Shown: piece by piece, positions 28,567 through 36,781 of the stretch
Numbering within the stretch: the stretch's first letter is position 1
Layout of the letters: every line of letters starts with the position of its first letter
From: Rhizobium sophoriradicis
Lineage (GTDB): Bacteria > Pseudomonadota > Alphaproteobacteria > Rhizobiales > Rhizobiaceae
Reading direction: 5' to 3'
NCBI RefSeq assembly: GCF_003939025.1
Contig: NZ_RQIH01000018.1
Location: forward strand, 1 to 64,000
DNA: 64,000 bases
Made by a program: the position numbers and the translations under genes
The notes under the pieces: generated by a model
The model's database searches: none
The model's input: only the letters and a program-made list of their open reading frames with translations
Told to the model about the DNA's origin: nothing

Positions 28567-28656
28567 TTTACCGCCCGAAGCGTGACCTCTCGCTTTTGAG
28601 GCAAGTGTCCGAGCGTAAAGCGAAGCTATTGAATCTTGTAAAGAATTCGGTTGCGC

Positions 28657-28910
28657 AGCGGGCGGATTCCCGCTATCTTTTTCGATAGGGCAGTACGCGC
28701 TGCCCTGGGGTGTGGAAACCCCTACACGTGGTTGATGCCGGCCGTAACGGCATCACACTCCTTGACCTTCGGTCGAGGAGCCTGTGGCGTATGTCCAGGT
28801 TCCTCGGAACTAAAGGCCACAGGACCGTCGTGTACGGTTTCCAACTCCCCGATCAGTGGGTTTAGCGAGTTTTCAGCGGGGGCGCACCGCGTGAAACTCT
28901 CCATCGGGGT
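28657..28910 (+). ncRNA. Candidate structured RNA / leader of eight hairpins upstream of XRE regulator
   Basis: Almost every base lies in a potential stem. Stems are AGCGGG/CCCGCT (28657-28674, followed by ATCTTTTT), GGGCAG/CTGCCC (28688-28705), GGGGT/ACCCC (28707-28722), TGATGCCG/CGGCATCA (28733-28755), CTCCTTGACC/GGTCGAGGAG (28758-28780), CCTGTGGC/GCCACAGG (28781-28823, inner GTTC/GAAC), ACCGT/ACGGT (28824-28838), and an interrupted stem GAGTTT.CA.GCG/CGC.TG.AAACTC (28867-28899). CCCCGAT (28847-28853) could pair with ATCGGGG (28903-28909), which covers the putative ribosome binding site of the regulator at 28918. I know no RNA family with this layout. It may be a leader or a separate RNA. 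Confidence 0.55.
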
Positions 28911-28917
28911 GTCCACC

Positions 28918-29415
28918 ATGAAGCGCTATGCAGCAGCACAGGTCCGGACTTCGAGGCCTGCGCAAGCCGAACAGTCGAATTTAGCGCGCGAGTTGGTGCA
29001 TCCAGTTGATCGGCATGTCGGACAGCAAATCCGTATCCGCCGAATGCAGTCGAATGTATCCCTAGGGGATCTCGGCGCCGGCATCGGGGTCAGTTTGCAG
29101 CAGGTACAAAAATATGAAAGCGGTAAGAACCGCGTCAGCGCTTCGATGCTCTACGAGCTTGCCAATTGCCTCAAGATCCCTGTTTCGAGGTTTTTCGAAG
29201 GTCTTCCAGATCCCGAAACCACTCAGGGCCAGCAAATCATAACAGAGATCGATGAGAAGATTGCCTATATTTCCACGGCGGAGGGACGGCGTCTGATAGA
29301 CGACGTTTTGCTCCTTTCTCCGCGTGTGCGCAGCCGGATCGTTGCCCTCGTCAGCTCGATTGTCGATGAAGAGATGGAAGAACAGAAGCCGGTTGGTTCA
29401 TCTGCTGGTTCTTAG
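28918..29415 (+). CDS. XRE family transcriptional regulator beside the T3SS locus
   Basis: A 165-residue DNA-binding protein. The helix-turn-helix spans about residues 36-92 (GQQIRIRRMQSNVSLGDLGAGIGVSLQ, then QKYESGKNRVSASMLYELAN). An acidic helical C-terminus follows. The ATG at 28918 was chosen for the GGGGTGTCCACC upstream; a GTG at 28891 is possible. Frames further upstream overlap the hairpin-rich leader. It is the only regulator next to the type III secretion genes, so control of that locus is a reasonable guess. Confidence 0.85.
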   Translation: MKRYAAAQVRTSRPAQAEQSNLARELVHPVDRHVGQQIRIRRMQSNVSLGDLGAGIGVSLQQVQKYESGKNRVSASMLYELANCLKIPVSRFFEGLPDPETTQGQQIITEIDEKIAYISTAEGRRLIDDVLLLSPRVRSRIVALVSSIVDEEMEEQKPVGSSAGS

Positions 29416-29419
29416 CTCC

Positions 29420-29833
29420 CTACCGGTCGATTTTCTCCGCTGCTTCAAGCGAAAACTCGGTGCGCAATACCGCCTTCTGTGCCCGCGAAAAATCGGCGGC
29501 GACGTGTTCTGCCCGCTCTTGCGCGGCGCGCCGGGCGGCTTTGCGCTGCGCAAGCGATAGGCTGGCATCGGCTTCATGGCTGCGCAATACGGATTGTCGC
29601 ATCAGCGCGTCCTGAAGCTCGGCGGCGGAGATAACGTCGCTCTTGCGCAATGCGTCGACGACAGGATTGCCGGCGGCCCGGCTTGCCGCGATGTCGAGCG
29701 CTTCGGAGGCTTTTGCTTCCCGCTCCCGCGCGCTTTCGGCATCCGCCCGCGCCTCAGAGAGGCTGCGGGAAAGATTGTCGGCCCGCAGGCTGCGGATCTG
29801 CAGCAACTGCCTGAGAGATTTCAGCGCCTTCAT
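29420..29833 (-). CDS. sctO: Type III secretion stalk protein SctO (YscO/FliJ-like)
   Basis: A 137-residue, almost wholly helical, Ala/Arg/Glu-rich coiled-coil protein, the size and character of SctO/FliJ stalks that connect the export ATPase to the export gate. No sequence motif defines the family, so the call rests on length, coiled-coil content and position directly after the secretin-like gene (9 bases) in a T3SS locus. Confidence 0.7.
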   Translation of the reverse strand: MKALKSLRQLLQIRSLRADNLSRSLSEARADAESAREREAKASEALDIAASRAAGNPVVDALRKSDVISAAELQDALMRQSVLRSHEADASLSLAQRKAARRAAQERAEHVAADFSRAQKAVLRTEFSLEAAEKIDR

Positions 29834-29842
29834 ATCAGCCGC

Positions 29843-30391
29843 TCAGGCACCGTTGTTCGTCGTCAGGATTTCCAGCTGGCCGCCCTTGATGACCTTGATG
29901 CTGTCGGCTTGCTGCCGGCTCAGCACGTCTTCGACGGCCTTGGTGAAGACGGCGGGCCCGCGCACCAGCACCAAGCCGCTGGCGGGATCTTCACGCAGCG
30001 CATCGTCCGGCAGCAGCGGGAACAGCGCGCGAATGGCGTTTTGCTCGGTCTTCCAGCTGCGGCCGCCGCGATCGAGGACAACGGTGGAGACCTCCTGCTT
30101 CGGCGCGATGATGATGCGGCTGCCGTCATAGGCGACGAAGAGATTGCTGGCATCGCCAAGCTTGACGAAGGCCTTGGCTCCGCTTTCCCGCACGGACCAG
30201 TGCTCGACCTTGCCGCTCAGTGTCCCGACTGTCGTGACCGGGATGCCGGACATGAAGGACAACGTCTGGACAACATCGCCAAGCGGCAGGGAGACGACAT
30301 CCAGGCGCACCTCCCGCTCGCTGGCGCCGGCCGGTGGAGGAAAGGAGGCCAGCAGTCCGATAGCGGCCATGTAAACAAAACGCGCAAACAT
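29843..30391 (-). CDS. rhcC1: Type III secretion secretin N-domain protein (RhcC1-like)
   Basis: A 182-residue protein with a signal peptide (MAAIGLLASFPPPAGA) followed by the N0 and N1 domains of a T3SS secretin: VRLDVVSLPLGDVVQTLSFMSGIPV, then VYDGS-type and ILVRGP-like repeats. The pore-forming C-terminal secretin domain is absent. In rhizobia SctC is commonly split into C1 (N-domains) and C2 (pore). No C2 gene is present in this window, so the outer ring must be completed from elsewhere or is missing. Confidence 0.82.
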   Translation of the reverse strand: MFARFVYMAAIGLLASFPPPAGASEREVRLDVVSLPLGDVVQTLSFMSGIPVTTVGTLSGKVEHWSVRESGAKAFVKLGDASNLFVAYDGSRIIIAPKQEVSTVVLDRGGRSWKTEQNAIRALFPLLPDDALREDPASGLVLVRGPAVFTKAVEDVLSRQQADSIKVIKGGQLEILTTNNGA

Positions 30392-30645
30392 CTGAGTTTA
30401 CCTCACGATCCGGATATCGCCCGACAACTAATGAACGAAGGAAGGCAGGGGCTGCAAAATCCAGTCTATTAATAATTATCTGATCTACTGTTGCAGATCA
30501 TCGGTCTGCTGGGAACAGGACGGATATCCATTTCGCGCATTTGTTGTACATATCGCGAATTAATAACTTTTTAACATAAGCTATTGAATTCGATCTTGAA
30601 TTCTGCAAGGTTCTGGCCGCCAAAACCATGCAAGGAGTTCAAGAC
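30392..30645. promoter_or_regulatory. AT-rich divergent promoter region of the T3SS locus
   Basis: A markedly AT-rich 250-base region separates the minus-strand rhcC1-sctO pair from the plus-strand needle-sctD-sctV-hrpW genes, and should drive both. No tts box, nod box or Hrp box was recognised by eye, consistent with the non-canonical (Rhc-III-like) nature of the locus. Confidence 0.5.
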
Positions 30646-30813
30646 ATGGCTACCAGCACTAGTACTTCGACACTTGATGCGGGCATCGGCTCGGCGATTT
30701 CCGCCTTCAAGTCGGCCCAGAACGAAGCGACCGCGCAGAGCCTGCAGGTTGCAACCGAAATCACCAAGATCAATGGCGTCGCAAACGCCATCAAGAAGAT
30801 CGGCCCAGGCTGA
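30646..30813 (+). CDS. Putative T3SS needle/pilus subunit
   Basis: A 55-residue protein, MATSTSTSTLDAGIG followed by one long amphipathic helix and KKIGPG. It is Ser/Thr-rich at the N-terminus and lacks Cys and Trp. Size, composition and position next to sctD suit a secreted filament subunit (YscF or HrpA/NopA role). The ATG at 30646 has AAGGAGTTCAAG upstream, a strong ribosome binding site; the in-frame ATG at 30628 lacks one. No direct homology was recognised, so the role is inferred from context. Confidence 0.6.
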   Translation: MATSTSTSTLDAGIGSAISAFKSAQNEATAQSLQVATEITKINGVANAIKKIGPG

Positions 30814-30901
30814 TTGAAACAATGGCGAGACGGGTTCGCCCGTCTCGCTTCCCCGCTCTCGAAGACAATAAAAGCCGCTCGACGGACGGTTCGGGAACAA
30901 G

Positions 30902-31870
30902 ATGACCATGGATCTAGATCCCTCTTCGCCGACATTCAGAGGTAACGCCGGCAACACTGCGTCAGGCAGCGGCGGACCGGTCTTGCGCATCACGCGCGCC
31001 GGGCGCAGCTCCATTCTGCCGTTGACGGCGGAGCGGCAGGTGGTCGGCGGCAGCGCCGATTGTGACCTGATCATCCTAGGCGCCAAACCGGAACCCGCCT
31101 TTGCCATCAGTCTGCAGCGCTCCCGCGGCTCCGACACGGTGTCGTTGACCGCGTTGCGGGATGACGTGGCGATCGACGGTCGTTCCATCCCGCGCGATCG
31201 GACGATGAGCCTTACGAAGAGACAGACCATCTCCTTCGACGGCACGATCTGCGAACTCGAAGGTCTCGGCGCCCGGCGCGTGCGGTTCGAGCCGCGCCGG
31301 ATTGCGGCTGCCGGCCTTCTCGGGCTGGCGGCGTTGCTTTTGCTGGCCGGCCTTTACAACAGCGATGCGCCGGCTCACGAAGCCCCGCTCGTCAAGGTTT
31401 CCGCCGCGCCCGAACCGGCGCCGTCATCGGCGGCGATCGCTGCCGAAATCCGCCAGGCCATTCGTATGGCTCAGCTTCCCCAAGATCTGAGCATCGTCGC
31501 CACCGCCGACGAAATTCGCATCGGCGAAGGATCGCGGCCTCTCGGCCTGCCCGATGAGACCAAGCTGCGCAGCATCATCGCCTCGATGAGCCGGCGGGGT
31601 TCCGTTTCCATCGTCGATCTCACCGCCCTCTCTTCCGGTCTCGACGGCTTCGTCGCCGCCGCCGGCTATACGCCCGTCAGATTCATCATCGGCTCCGACG
31701 GTCGCCGCTACGAGGAAGGCGATGTCGTTGCGAGCGGCTGGCGCATCAAGGAGATCGGCAAAGACCAGATGATCGTTTCCCGTGACAGTGAGGACGATAC
31801 GGTCAATTTCGCCTCTGCCGGCAATGCCGAGCCGAAGCTCGCCGAAATTTCCAGCAGCGAACAAGAATAG
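30902..31870 (+). CDS. sctD: Type III secretion inner-membrane ring protein SctD
   Basis: A 322-residue single-pass membrane protein with the layout of SctD/YscD. An N-terminal cytoplasmic FHA-like domain covers about residues 25-120. One membrane helix (AAGLLGLAALLLLAGLY) lies near residue 137-153. A periplasmic region follows with ring-building BON/YscD repeats (GYTPVRFIIGSDGRRYEEGD, VVASGWRIKEIG). It forms the larger inner-membrane ring with SctJ. It is 24 bases upstream of sctV. Confidence 0.82.
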   Translation: MTMDLDPSSPTFRGNAGNTASGSGGPVLRITRAGRSSILPLTAERQVVGGSADCDLIILGAKPEPAFAISLQRSRGSDTVSLTALRDDVAIDGRSIPRDRTMSLTKRQTISFDGTICELEGLGARRVRFEPRRIAAAGLLGLAALLLLAGLYNSDAPAHEAPLVKVSAAPEPAPSSAAIAAEIRQAIRMAQLPQDLSIVATADEIRIGEGSRPLGLPDETKLRSIIASMSRRGSVSIVDLTALSSGLDGFVAAAGYTPVRFIIGSDGRRYEEGDVVASGWRIKEIGKDQMIVSRDSEDDTVNFASAGNAEPKLAEISSSEQE

Positions 31871-31893
31871 GCGATGGCGTCGGAAGCCGGATC

Positions 31894-33825
31894 ATGAAGG
31901 TAAGGTCATCCGCCATCGCCATGCTTGCGCAGCGCACCGATATGCTGCTTGCGGTTTTTTTCGCCTCCGTCGTGACGATGCTGGTGCTGCCGCTTCCGAC
32001 AATCGTTCTGGACGTGCTGATCGCTTTCAATCTCTCCTTCGCTTTCGTGGTGCTGATCACCACGACCTATCTGAAGAGCGTGCTTGAAATCGCGACCTTT
32101 CCCGCGGTCATTCTGATCGGCACGCTGTTCCGCCTGGCCTTGACGATTTCCTCGACCCGGCTCGTGCTGGCGGACGCCGATGCCGGCGAGATCATCATGG
32201 CCTTCGGCGATTTCGTCGTTGCGGGAAATGTCGTCGTCGGGCTGATCATTTTCCTGATCGTGGCGCTGGTGCAGTTCATCGTGGTGACGAAGGGCGCCGA
32301 GCGCATCGCCGAGGTCGGCGCCCGTTTCACGCTCGACGCCATGCCGGGCAAGCAGCTCGCCATCGACAGCGACCTGCGCAACGGCCATATCAGCACGGAA
32401 GCCGCGCAGAAGCGCCGGTCGCGTCTCGAACAGGAGAGCCAGTTCTTCGGCGCGATGGACGGCGCCATGCGCTTCGTCAAGGGCGATGCGGTCGCAGGAT
32501 TGGTGATCGTCGCCGTCAATCTCATCGGCGGCCTGGCGATCGGTATCTTCCAGAAGGGCCTGAGCTTTGCCGAGGCGGCCCATCTCTATACGCTGCTGTC
32601 GATCGGCGACGGCCTGGTCTCGCAGATCCCATCCATTCTGATGGCAGTCTCGGCGGGTATCGTCGTGACCCGCGTGTCCGATGACGGCAATGGCAGCCTC
32701 GGCAGCGATATCGGCCGCGAACTCTTCCGGGAGCCCCGCGCATTGGCGATTGCGGCGGCGCTGACGATCTGCGCGGGCTTCGTGCCGGGATTTCCCACAG
32801 GCGTGCTCGGCGCAATCGGCCTGTGCCTGGCGGGCCTTGCCTTTATGGTGCATCGCCGGCGCACCGGCCCGGCCGCAGCCGGATCGGCGAATGCCGTGGA
32901 AAGCGCCAATTCCTATCCGCTCGACCGGACGAAATATGGCGATCCCGTCGTCGCCACCGTCTCGGTGGAAACGCTGGCGCGGCTTGAGGCGATGCGGCTC
33001 GGCGAAATGCTGGACGGGCGGATCCGCATGGCGGCGCGCGCCGTCGGCGTCTCCGTGACGGTGCCGACGTTCAACGCCGATCCCCGCATGGCCGAGGATC
33101 TGATCCACCTTCAGGTCGAAAACGTGCCCGCCGGTCTCGTCAGCTGCGGTCCCGAACGGACGGCCGAACAGATTGCCGACGACATCGTGCGCATCGTCCG
33201 CCGCCATATCGGCGCCCTGTTCAGCGTCGACGACGCGGCACAATGGCTGGGCAGCCTCGAACCGCGTCTCGGCAAACTGGCGATCGACGTCGCCACCCAG
33301 GTGCCGCTGATGCTGACGGTCGCGGTCGTCAGACGCCTGCTGGATTCCGGCGTGACGCTTTCCCAGCCGCGCGGACTGCTGGAAGTGATGCTGCACGCCG
33401 GCACCGATCACGCGCCGGATGCCCTGGCCGAAATGGCGCGCGCCGCGCTGGTCAAGCAGATCGCCTTCGGGCTTCTCGACCGGCGCGGATTGCTGCCGGC
33501 GCTGGTGCTTCCCGCCGAATGGGACCACTTCATCCGCTCCTATGACGCCGCTGGAGCGACCGAGAAGATCGAGATAGCCGAAAGGCTGCGCCTGCTGGCC
33601 GAGAAAGCCAGGCAGGCTCTCGAGGACGCCAACGAGCGGGGATACGATCCCATCATCATCGTGCCGGGCGAGTGGCGCCTGCTCACCCAGACGCTGATGA
33701 TCCACCACAACTGCCGCATTCCGGTGCTGGCGGCGGAGGAGATCGACAGGGATATAACGATCGAAACCATCGGAGAGATCGGGCAAATCCGGAACGCTGC
33801 CGGCTCCAAACAAAGGCCGGGCTGA
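31894..33825 (+). CDS. sctV: Type III secretion export gate protein SctV
   Basis: A 643-residue FHIPEP-family export gate subunit, slightly shorter than typical SctV (about 680-700). The N-terminal half holds seven to eight membrane segments and the conserved cytoplasmic loop (RRSRLEQESQFFGAMDGAMR, FVKGDA). The C-terminal half is the cytoplasmic nonamer-ring domain. It receives substrates and chaperones at the inner membrane. Order sctD-sctV-hrpW on the plus strand suggests one transcript. Confidence 0.96.
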   Translation: MKVRSSAIAMLAQRTDMLLAVFFASVVTMLVLPLPTIVLDVLIAFNLSFAFVVLITTTYLKSVLEIATFPAVILIGTLFRLALTISSTRLVLADADAGEIIMAFGDFVVAGNVVVGLIIFLIVALVQFIVVTKGAERIAEVGARFTLDAMPGKQLAIDSDLRNGHISTEAAQKRRSRLEQESQFFGAMDGAMRFVKGDAVAGLVIVAVNLIGGLAIGIFQKGLSFAEAAHLYTLLSIGDGLVSQIPSILMAVSAGIVVTRVSDDGNGSLGSDIGRELFREPRALAIAAALTICAGFVPGFPTGVLGAIGLCLAGLAFMVHRRRTGPAAAGSANAVESANSYPLDRTKYGDPVVATVSVETLARLEAMRLGEMLDGRIRMAARAVGVSVTVPTFNADPRMAEDLIHLQVENVPAGLVSCGPERTAEQIADDIVRIVRRHIGALFSVDDAAQWLGSLEPRLGKLAIDVATQVPLMLTVAVVRRLLDSGVTLSQPRGLLEVMLHAGTDHAPDALAEMARAALVKQIAFGLLDRRGLLPALVLPAEWDHFIRSYDAAGATEKIEIAERLRLLAEKARQALEDANERGYDPIIIVPGEWRLLTQTLMIHHNCRIPVLAAEEIDRDITIETIGEIGQIRNAAGSKQRPG

Positions 33826-33858
33826 TAGAGCAAGTGAAGTAGACGAGACCAACTGGGG

Positions 33859-34782
33859 ATGAATGCAATGTGTGGCGTAGATGGACAAAGGCCCATAGAC
33901 TTCGACAGAACCTCCCGTTTCGACCTTGAGTCCGATTGCCTTGGCGGCAGCAATAGGGCCGACACGGATTTCACCGCCATCCGAACCCGCAAGGTCTCGC
34001 CCTTCGAAGATTTCTCCGGCAACCCGCCGACGCTGACCTCCTATGTGCCGAAGTCGCGGGAAACGTCGGAAAACGGCATGGATTCCGACCCCAAGGATCT
34101 GCTGCGCAAGCACATCAACTGGCAATCCCACTCCAAGAAGGTGGATCCATCCGACGAGAAACAGGCCACGACTTTGCAGACCACGACGGAAAAACCCGAC
34201 CTCTCGAAAGAGGGCAGCGTCATCGTCGTCAACGAGCCGATCGTCGTGGATGGCGGCGTGTTCGACGGCAAGGGCGCGACCTATACGGCCTCGTCCAAGC
34301 TCGGCGATGGCGGCCAGTCCGAAACCCAATCGCCGCTGTTCATTCTCAAGAACGGCGCCACGCTCAAGAATGTCGATCTCGGCGAGAATGGCGCCGACGG
34401 CATTCACGTCTATGGCGGCGCGACGCTCGAAAACGTCAATTGGCAGAATGTCGGCGAGGATGCGCTGACGGTAAAAAGCGCCGGCGACGTCACTATTATC
34501 GGTGGCTCCGCCAAGGGCGCGACCGACAAGATCTTCCAGATCAATGCCGACACGAGGTTCTATCTGAAGGATTTCGTCGCTGACGGCTTTACCACGCTCG
34601 TGCGCACCAACGGCGGCAAGCAGATCGACGCCGACGTCACCATCGATGGCGGGGCGTTCTCCCACGGCAGCAACGTCTTCCGCACCGACAGCTCGCTTGC
34701 CAGCGTGACGTTCCTCTCCGATATCACGCTGGACGATGTGAAGAACTGGACGCGTGTAGGTGACAACCAATCGGGCGTCTGA
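33859..34782 (+). CDS. hrpW: HrpW-like pectate lyase (PL3), candidate type III secreted protein
   Basis: A 307-residue protein whose C-terminal 200 residues form a PL3-type pectate lyase beta-helix. Landmarks are IVVDGGVFDGKGATY, then ENGADGIHVYGGATLENVNW and NVGEDALTVKSAGDVTIIGG. The N-terminal 105 residues are hydrophilic, without a Sec signal, as in type III substrates. Plant-pathogen HrpW proteins act in the plant cell wall and help the secretion pilus. It is the last gene of the plus-strand unit and converges with sctU. ATGs at 33859 and 33868 are both possible starts. Confidence 0.9.
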   Translation: MNAMCGVDGQRPIDFDRTSRFDLESDCLGGSNRADTDFTAIRTRKVSPFEDFSGNPPTLTSYVPKSRETSENGMDSDPKDLLRKHINWQSHSKKVDPSDEKQATTLQTTTEKPDLSKEGSVIVVNEPIVVDGGVFDGKGATYTASSKLGDGGQSETQSPLFILKNGATLKNVDLGENGADGIHVYGGATLENVNWQNVGEDALTVKSAGDVTIIGGSAKGATDKIFQINADTRFYLKDFVADGFTTLVRTNGGKQIDADVTIDGGAFSHGSNVFRTDSSLASVTFLSDITLDDVKNWTRVGDNQSGV

Positions 34783-34842
34783 GACGCCCGACCACCGGAA
34801 CCGCAAAGCGAAGATCAAGCGGGCGGCTTAGGCTCCCGCTTT

Positions 34843-35640
34843 TCATTGCCGGCCTGGTCCTTGCCTGCGCGGCGGGCTGCTGCGCATTTCCGCGCCGATT
34901 TGCCGGCGCGCCGATTTCAGCTTCGGGTCGCCCTGGGTATCCTTGTATTCGCGCCGCGCCTCGGTCTTGGTCATGCGGTGTTCGTGCCTGAACAGCGCGC
35001 GCGAAATGCGGATATCGAAAAAGGCCGCCGCCACCATGATGCCGGCGGCAATGACGAGGATCGAGCCGAGGAGATGGGCTGTCGTGGAGAGCGTGCATGC
35101 TTCTCCGCAAAGAGGCGACCAGAAGATGCTGTTGAGGAAATAGAGGATCGCACCGCCGCCGGCGGCGGCGAGCAGGACAAACTTGACGAGCCCCTTGACG
35201 AACTCGGCGATGCTCGCGAGCGAAAAAAGCCTCTTGATGCCCTCGAACGGATTGAGCCGGGTGAAATCGAAGCTCATATGTTTGAACGATACGGGAAACC
35301 CCTGCCCGTCGAGGATCGACACCAGGATGGTCGCGGCAAGACCCATGGCAAGCGGCAGCCACATGAGATCGAGCAGCGCCACGCCGGTTTCGCTCAAGCC
35401 GACAGTGACGGCGTCGGAGAGGTCGGCCCGCGCGGCGGACTGCAGGCCGCTATCGAAACTGCGGGTGAAATCCTCGAGGATATCAGGCAAGCCCCAGGTG
35501 ACGTAGACGGCGATGGCAAGAACGGAGATCGCAACCGGGATTTCCTTCGAGCGGGGAACCTGGCCCTCGCGGCGGAGCCGATCGAGCTTCACCCGGCTCG
35601 GCGGCAGGGTTTTTTCTTCGGTATCGTCATTTTTGGCCAT
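34843..35640 (-). CDS. sctU: Type III secretion switch protein SctU, lacking autocleavage domain
   Basis: A 265-residue FlhB/YscU-family protein. The N-terminal segment LPPSRVKLDRLRREGQVPRS and the four membrane segments are normal, and the linker MTKTEARREYKDTQGDPKLK starts as usual. The protein stops about 20 residues later. The NPTH autoproteolysis site and the cytoplasmic domain that switches substrate specificity, about 90-100 residues, are missing. No frame downstream encodes them, and hrpW converges 60 bases away. The start overlaps sctT by 14 bases. Confidence 0.9.
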   Translation of the reverse strand: MAKNDDTEEKTLPPSRVKLDRLRREGQVPRSKEIPVAISVLAIAVYVTWGLPDILEDFTRSFDSGLQSAARADLSDAVTVGLSETGVALLDLMWLPLAMGLAATILVSILDGQGFPVSFKHMSFDFTRLNPFEGIKRLFSLASIAEFVKGLVKFVLLAAAGGGAILYFLNSIFWSPLCGEACTLSTTAHLLGSILVIAAGIMVAAAFFDIRISRALFRHEHRMTKTEARREYKDTQGDPKLKSARRQIGAEMRSSPPRRQGPGRQ

Positions 35641-36436
35641 GGGTCACCTCCAGCATGGCTTTCACCTCGTTGAATCCGTCGATCCAGAGATCGTGGAAAT
35701 AGCTGGAGATGAAGGCCGTGTAGATGACGAGAATGACCACGACCGCGAAGTTCTTGATGGCCGGCAGGCTATCGTTCAGCGGGAATTGTTTCGACGAGCG
35801 GCCAACGAAGGCCAGCGACAATTCGAGCGCGCAGGTGACGATCATGAACGGGGCGGCAAGCAATCCGGCCGCTTTGAACAGCCGGCCGAATACACCGAGG
35901 ATCATGTCGAGCGGATCGTCGGGCATGGCGGGCATGAGCTTGAAGAGCGGCCAGAACTCGAACGACTTGTAGAAAATCGCGACCAGATCGATGATGCCGC
36001 CGGCGCTGACGAAAATCACCAGGGCGATCGACATCATCAGCGAACCGAGCGGCGCGGTTTCCAGCGCGTTGATCTGGTCGAAGAGATTGGCGGCATTGGC
36101 ACCGCGATAGACATCAGTCATATCACCCGCCGCCTGGGCCGCCCAGAAGGGAATGCCGAGCCCCATGCCGACAAGCGCCCCGAAGCAAAGTTCCTTCATC
36201 GAAAGGGCGGCCAGATCGAACCAGGACGTATCCCCCAGCGCCAGCGTCGAATAAGCGAAGGCGACGGAGGGCGCCGACAGGCCGATTGCGAGGCCGAAAC
36301 GCAGGATGCCGACGATGCTGAACAGCGAGAAGATCGGGAAGATCAGCAGTATCCCGAGCGCGCGGGCGGCGCCGAGCATGGCTGCGGCCGGTGCCGCGAC
36401 CTCGATGCCGACGAGCGGAAGATGATCCGGCCCCAT
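35627..36436 (-). CDS. sctT: Type III secretion export gate protein SctT
   Basis: A 269-residue polytopic protein of the FliR/SctT family. It has five or six hydrophobic segments and conserved stretches such as KELCFGALVGMGLGIPFWAA followed by AGDMTDVYRG, and PLGSLMMSIALVIFVSAGG. With SctR and SctS it makes the helical export gate core. It lies between sctS (10-base gap) and sctU. Confidence 0.93.
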   Translation of the reverse strand: MGPDHLPLVGIEVAAPAAAMLGAARALGILLIFPIFSLFSIVGILRFGLAIGLSAPSVAFAYSTLALGDTSWFDLAALSMKELCFGALVGMGLGIPFWAAQAAGDMTDVYRGANAANLFDQINALETAPLGSLMMSIALVIFVSAGGIIDLVAIFYKSFEFWPLFKLMPAMPDDPLDMILGVFGRLFKAAGLLAAPFMIVTCALELSLAFVGRSSKQFPLNDSLPAIKNFAVVVILVIYTAFISSYFHDLWIDGFNEVKAMLEVTHGQK

Positions 36437-36446
36437 CCGCCTCGCC

Positions 36447-36716
36447 TCACTGAACCATGGTCGGGAAGTCGTTGAGGATGTGAACGGAATGTTCGATCAG
36501 CGGCGTTGCCAACACCCGGCCGAACAGCAGCAGGGTGATGGAGATCACGAAAATCTTGACGATCTGCGCGATGGTCTGTTCCTGGATCTGCGTCGCCGCC
36601 TGGAAGATGGCGATGACGAGGCCGAGAAGTGCGGCAAGGCCCAGAATAGGGCCGGCCAAGGCGAAGGTCGCCATCACGGACATGCCGATTTCGGCTGCGA
36701 CCTGATCCTCACCCAT
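36447..36716 (-). CDS. sctS: Type III secretion export gate protein SctS
   Basis: An 89-residue two-helix membrane protein of the FliQ/SctS family. Typical pattern: an ALAGPILGLAALLGLVIAIFQAATQIQEQT first hairpin (shown here in part as GLVIAIFQAATQIQEQT) and a second helix VISITLLLFGRVL. Length is standard. It lies 65 bases downstream of sctR. Confidence 0.93.
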   Translation of the reverse strand: MGEDQVAAEIGMSVMATFALAGPILGLAALLGLVIAIFQAATQIQEQTIAQIVKIFVISITLLLFGRVLATPLIEHSVHILNDFPTMVQ

Positions 36717-36781
36717 GACGGCAAGCCTTTCCGGTCTGCGCGGCAGGCACCCGAACCGGTGCGTTCGTCATGGCAGGCTGC

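Noticed and set aside
28651..28917. N-terminal extension of the XRE regulator frame
   Set aside because: The frame is open to 28651, but this region is a series of inverted repeats and the encoded residues look unlike protein. The ATG at 28918 has a better context.
30392..30645. tts box or nod box in the divergent T3SS promoter
   Set aside because: No stretch resembled the consensus; the locus also lacks other hallmarks of flavonoid-induced rhizobial T3SS.
31906..34818. Very long open frame (970 codons) on the minus strand
   Set aside because: It lies exactly opposite sctV and hrpW, both of which have strong family matches. Its composition (His, Asp, Arg, Gly rich) is that of an antisense shadow of GC-rich genes.
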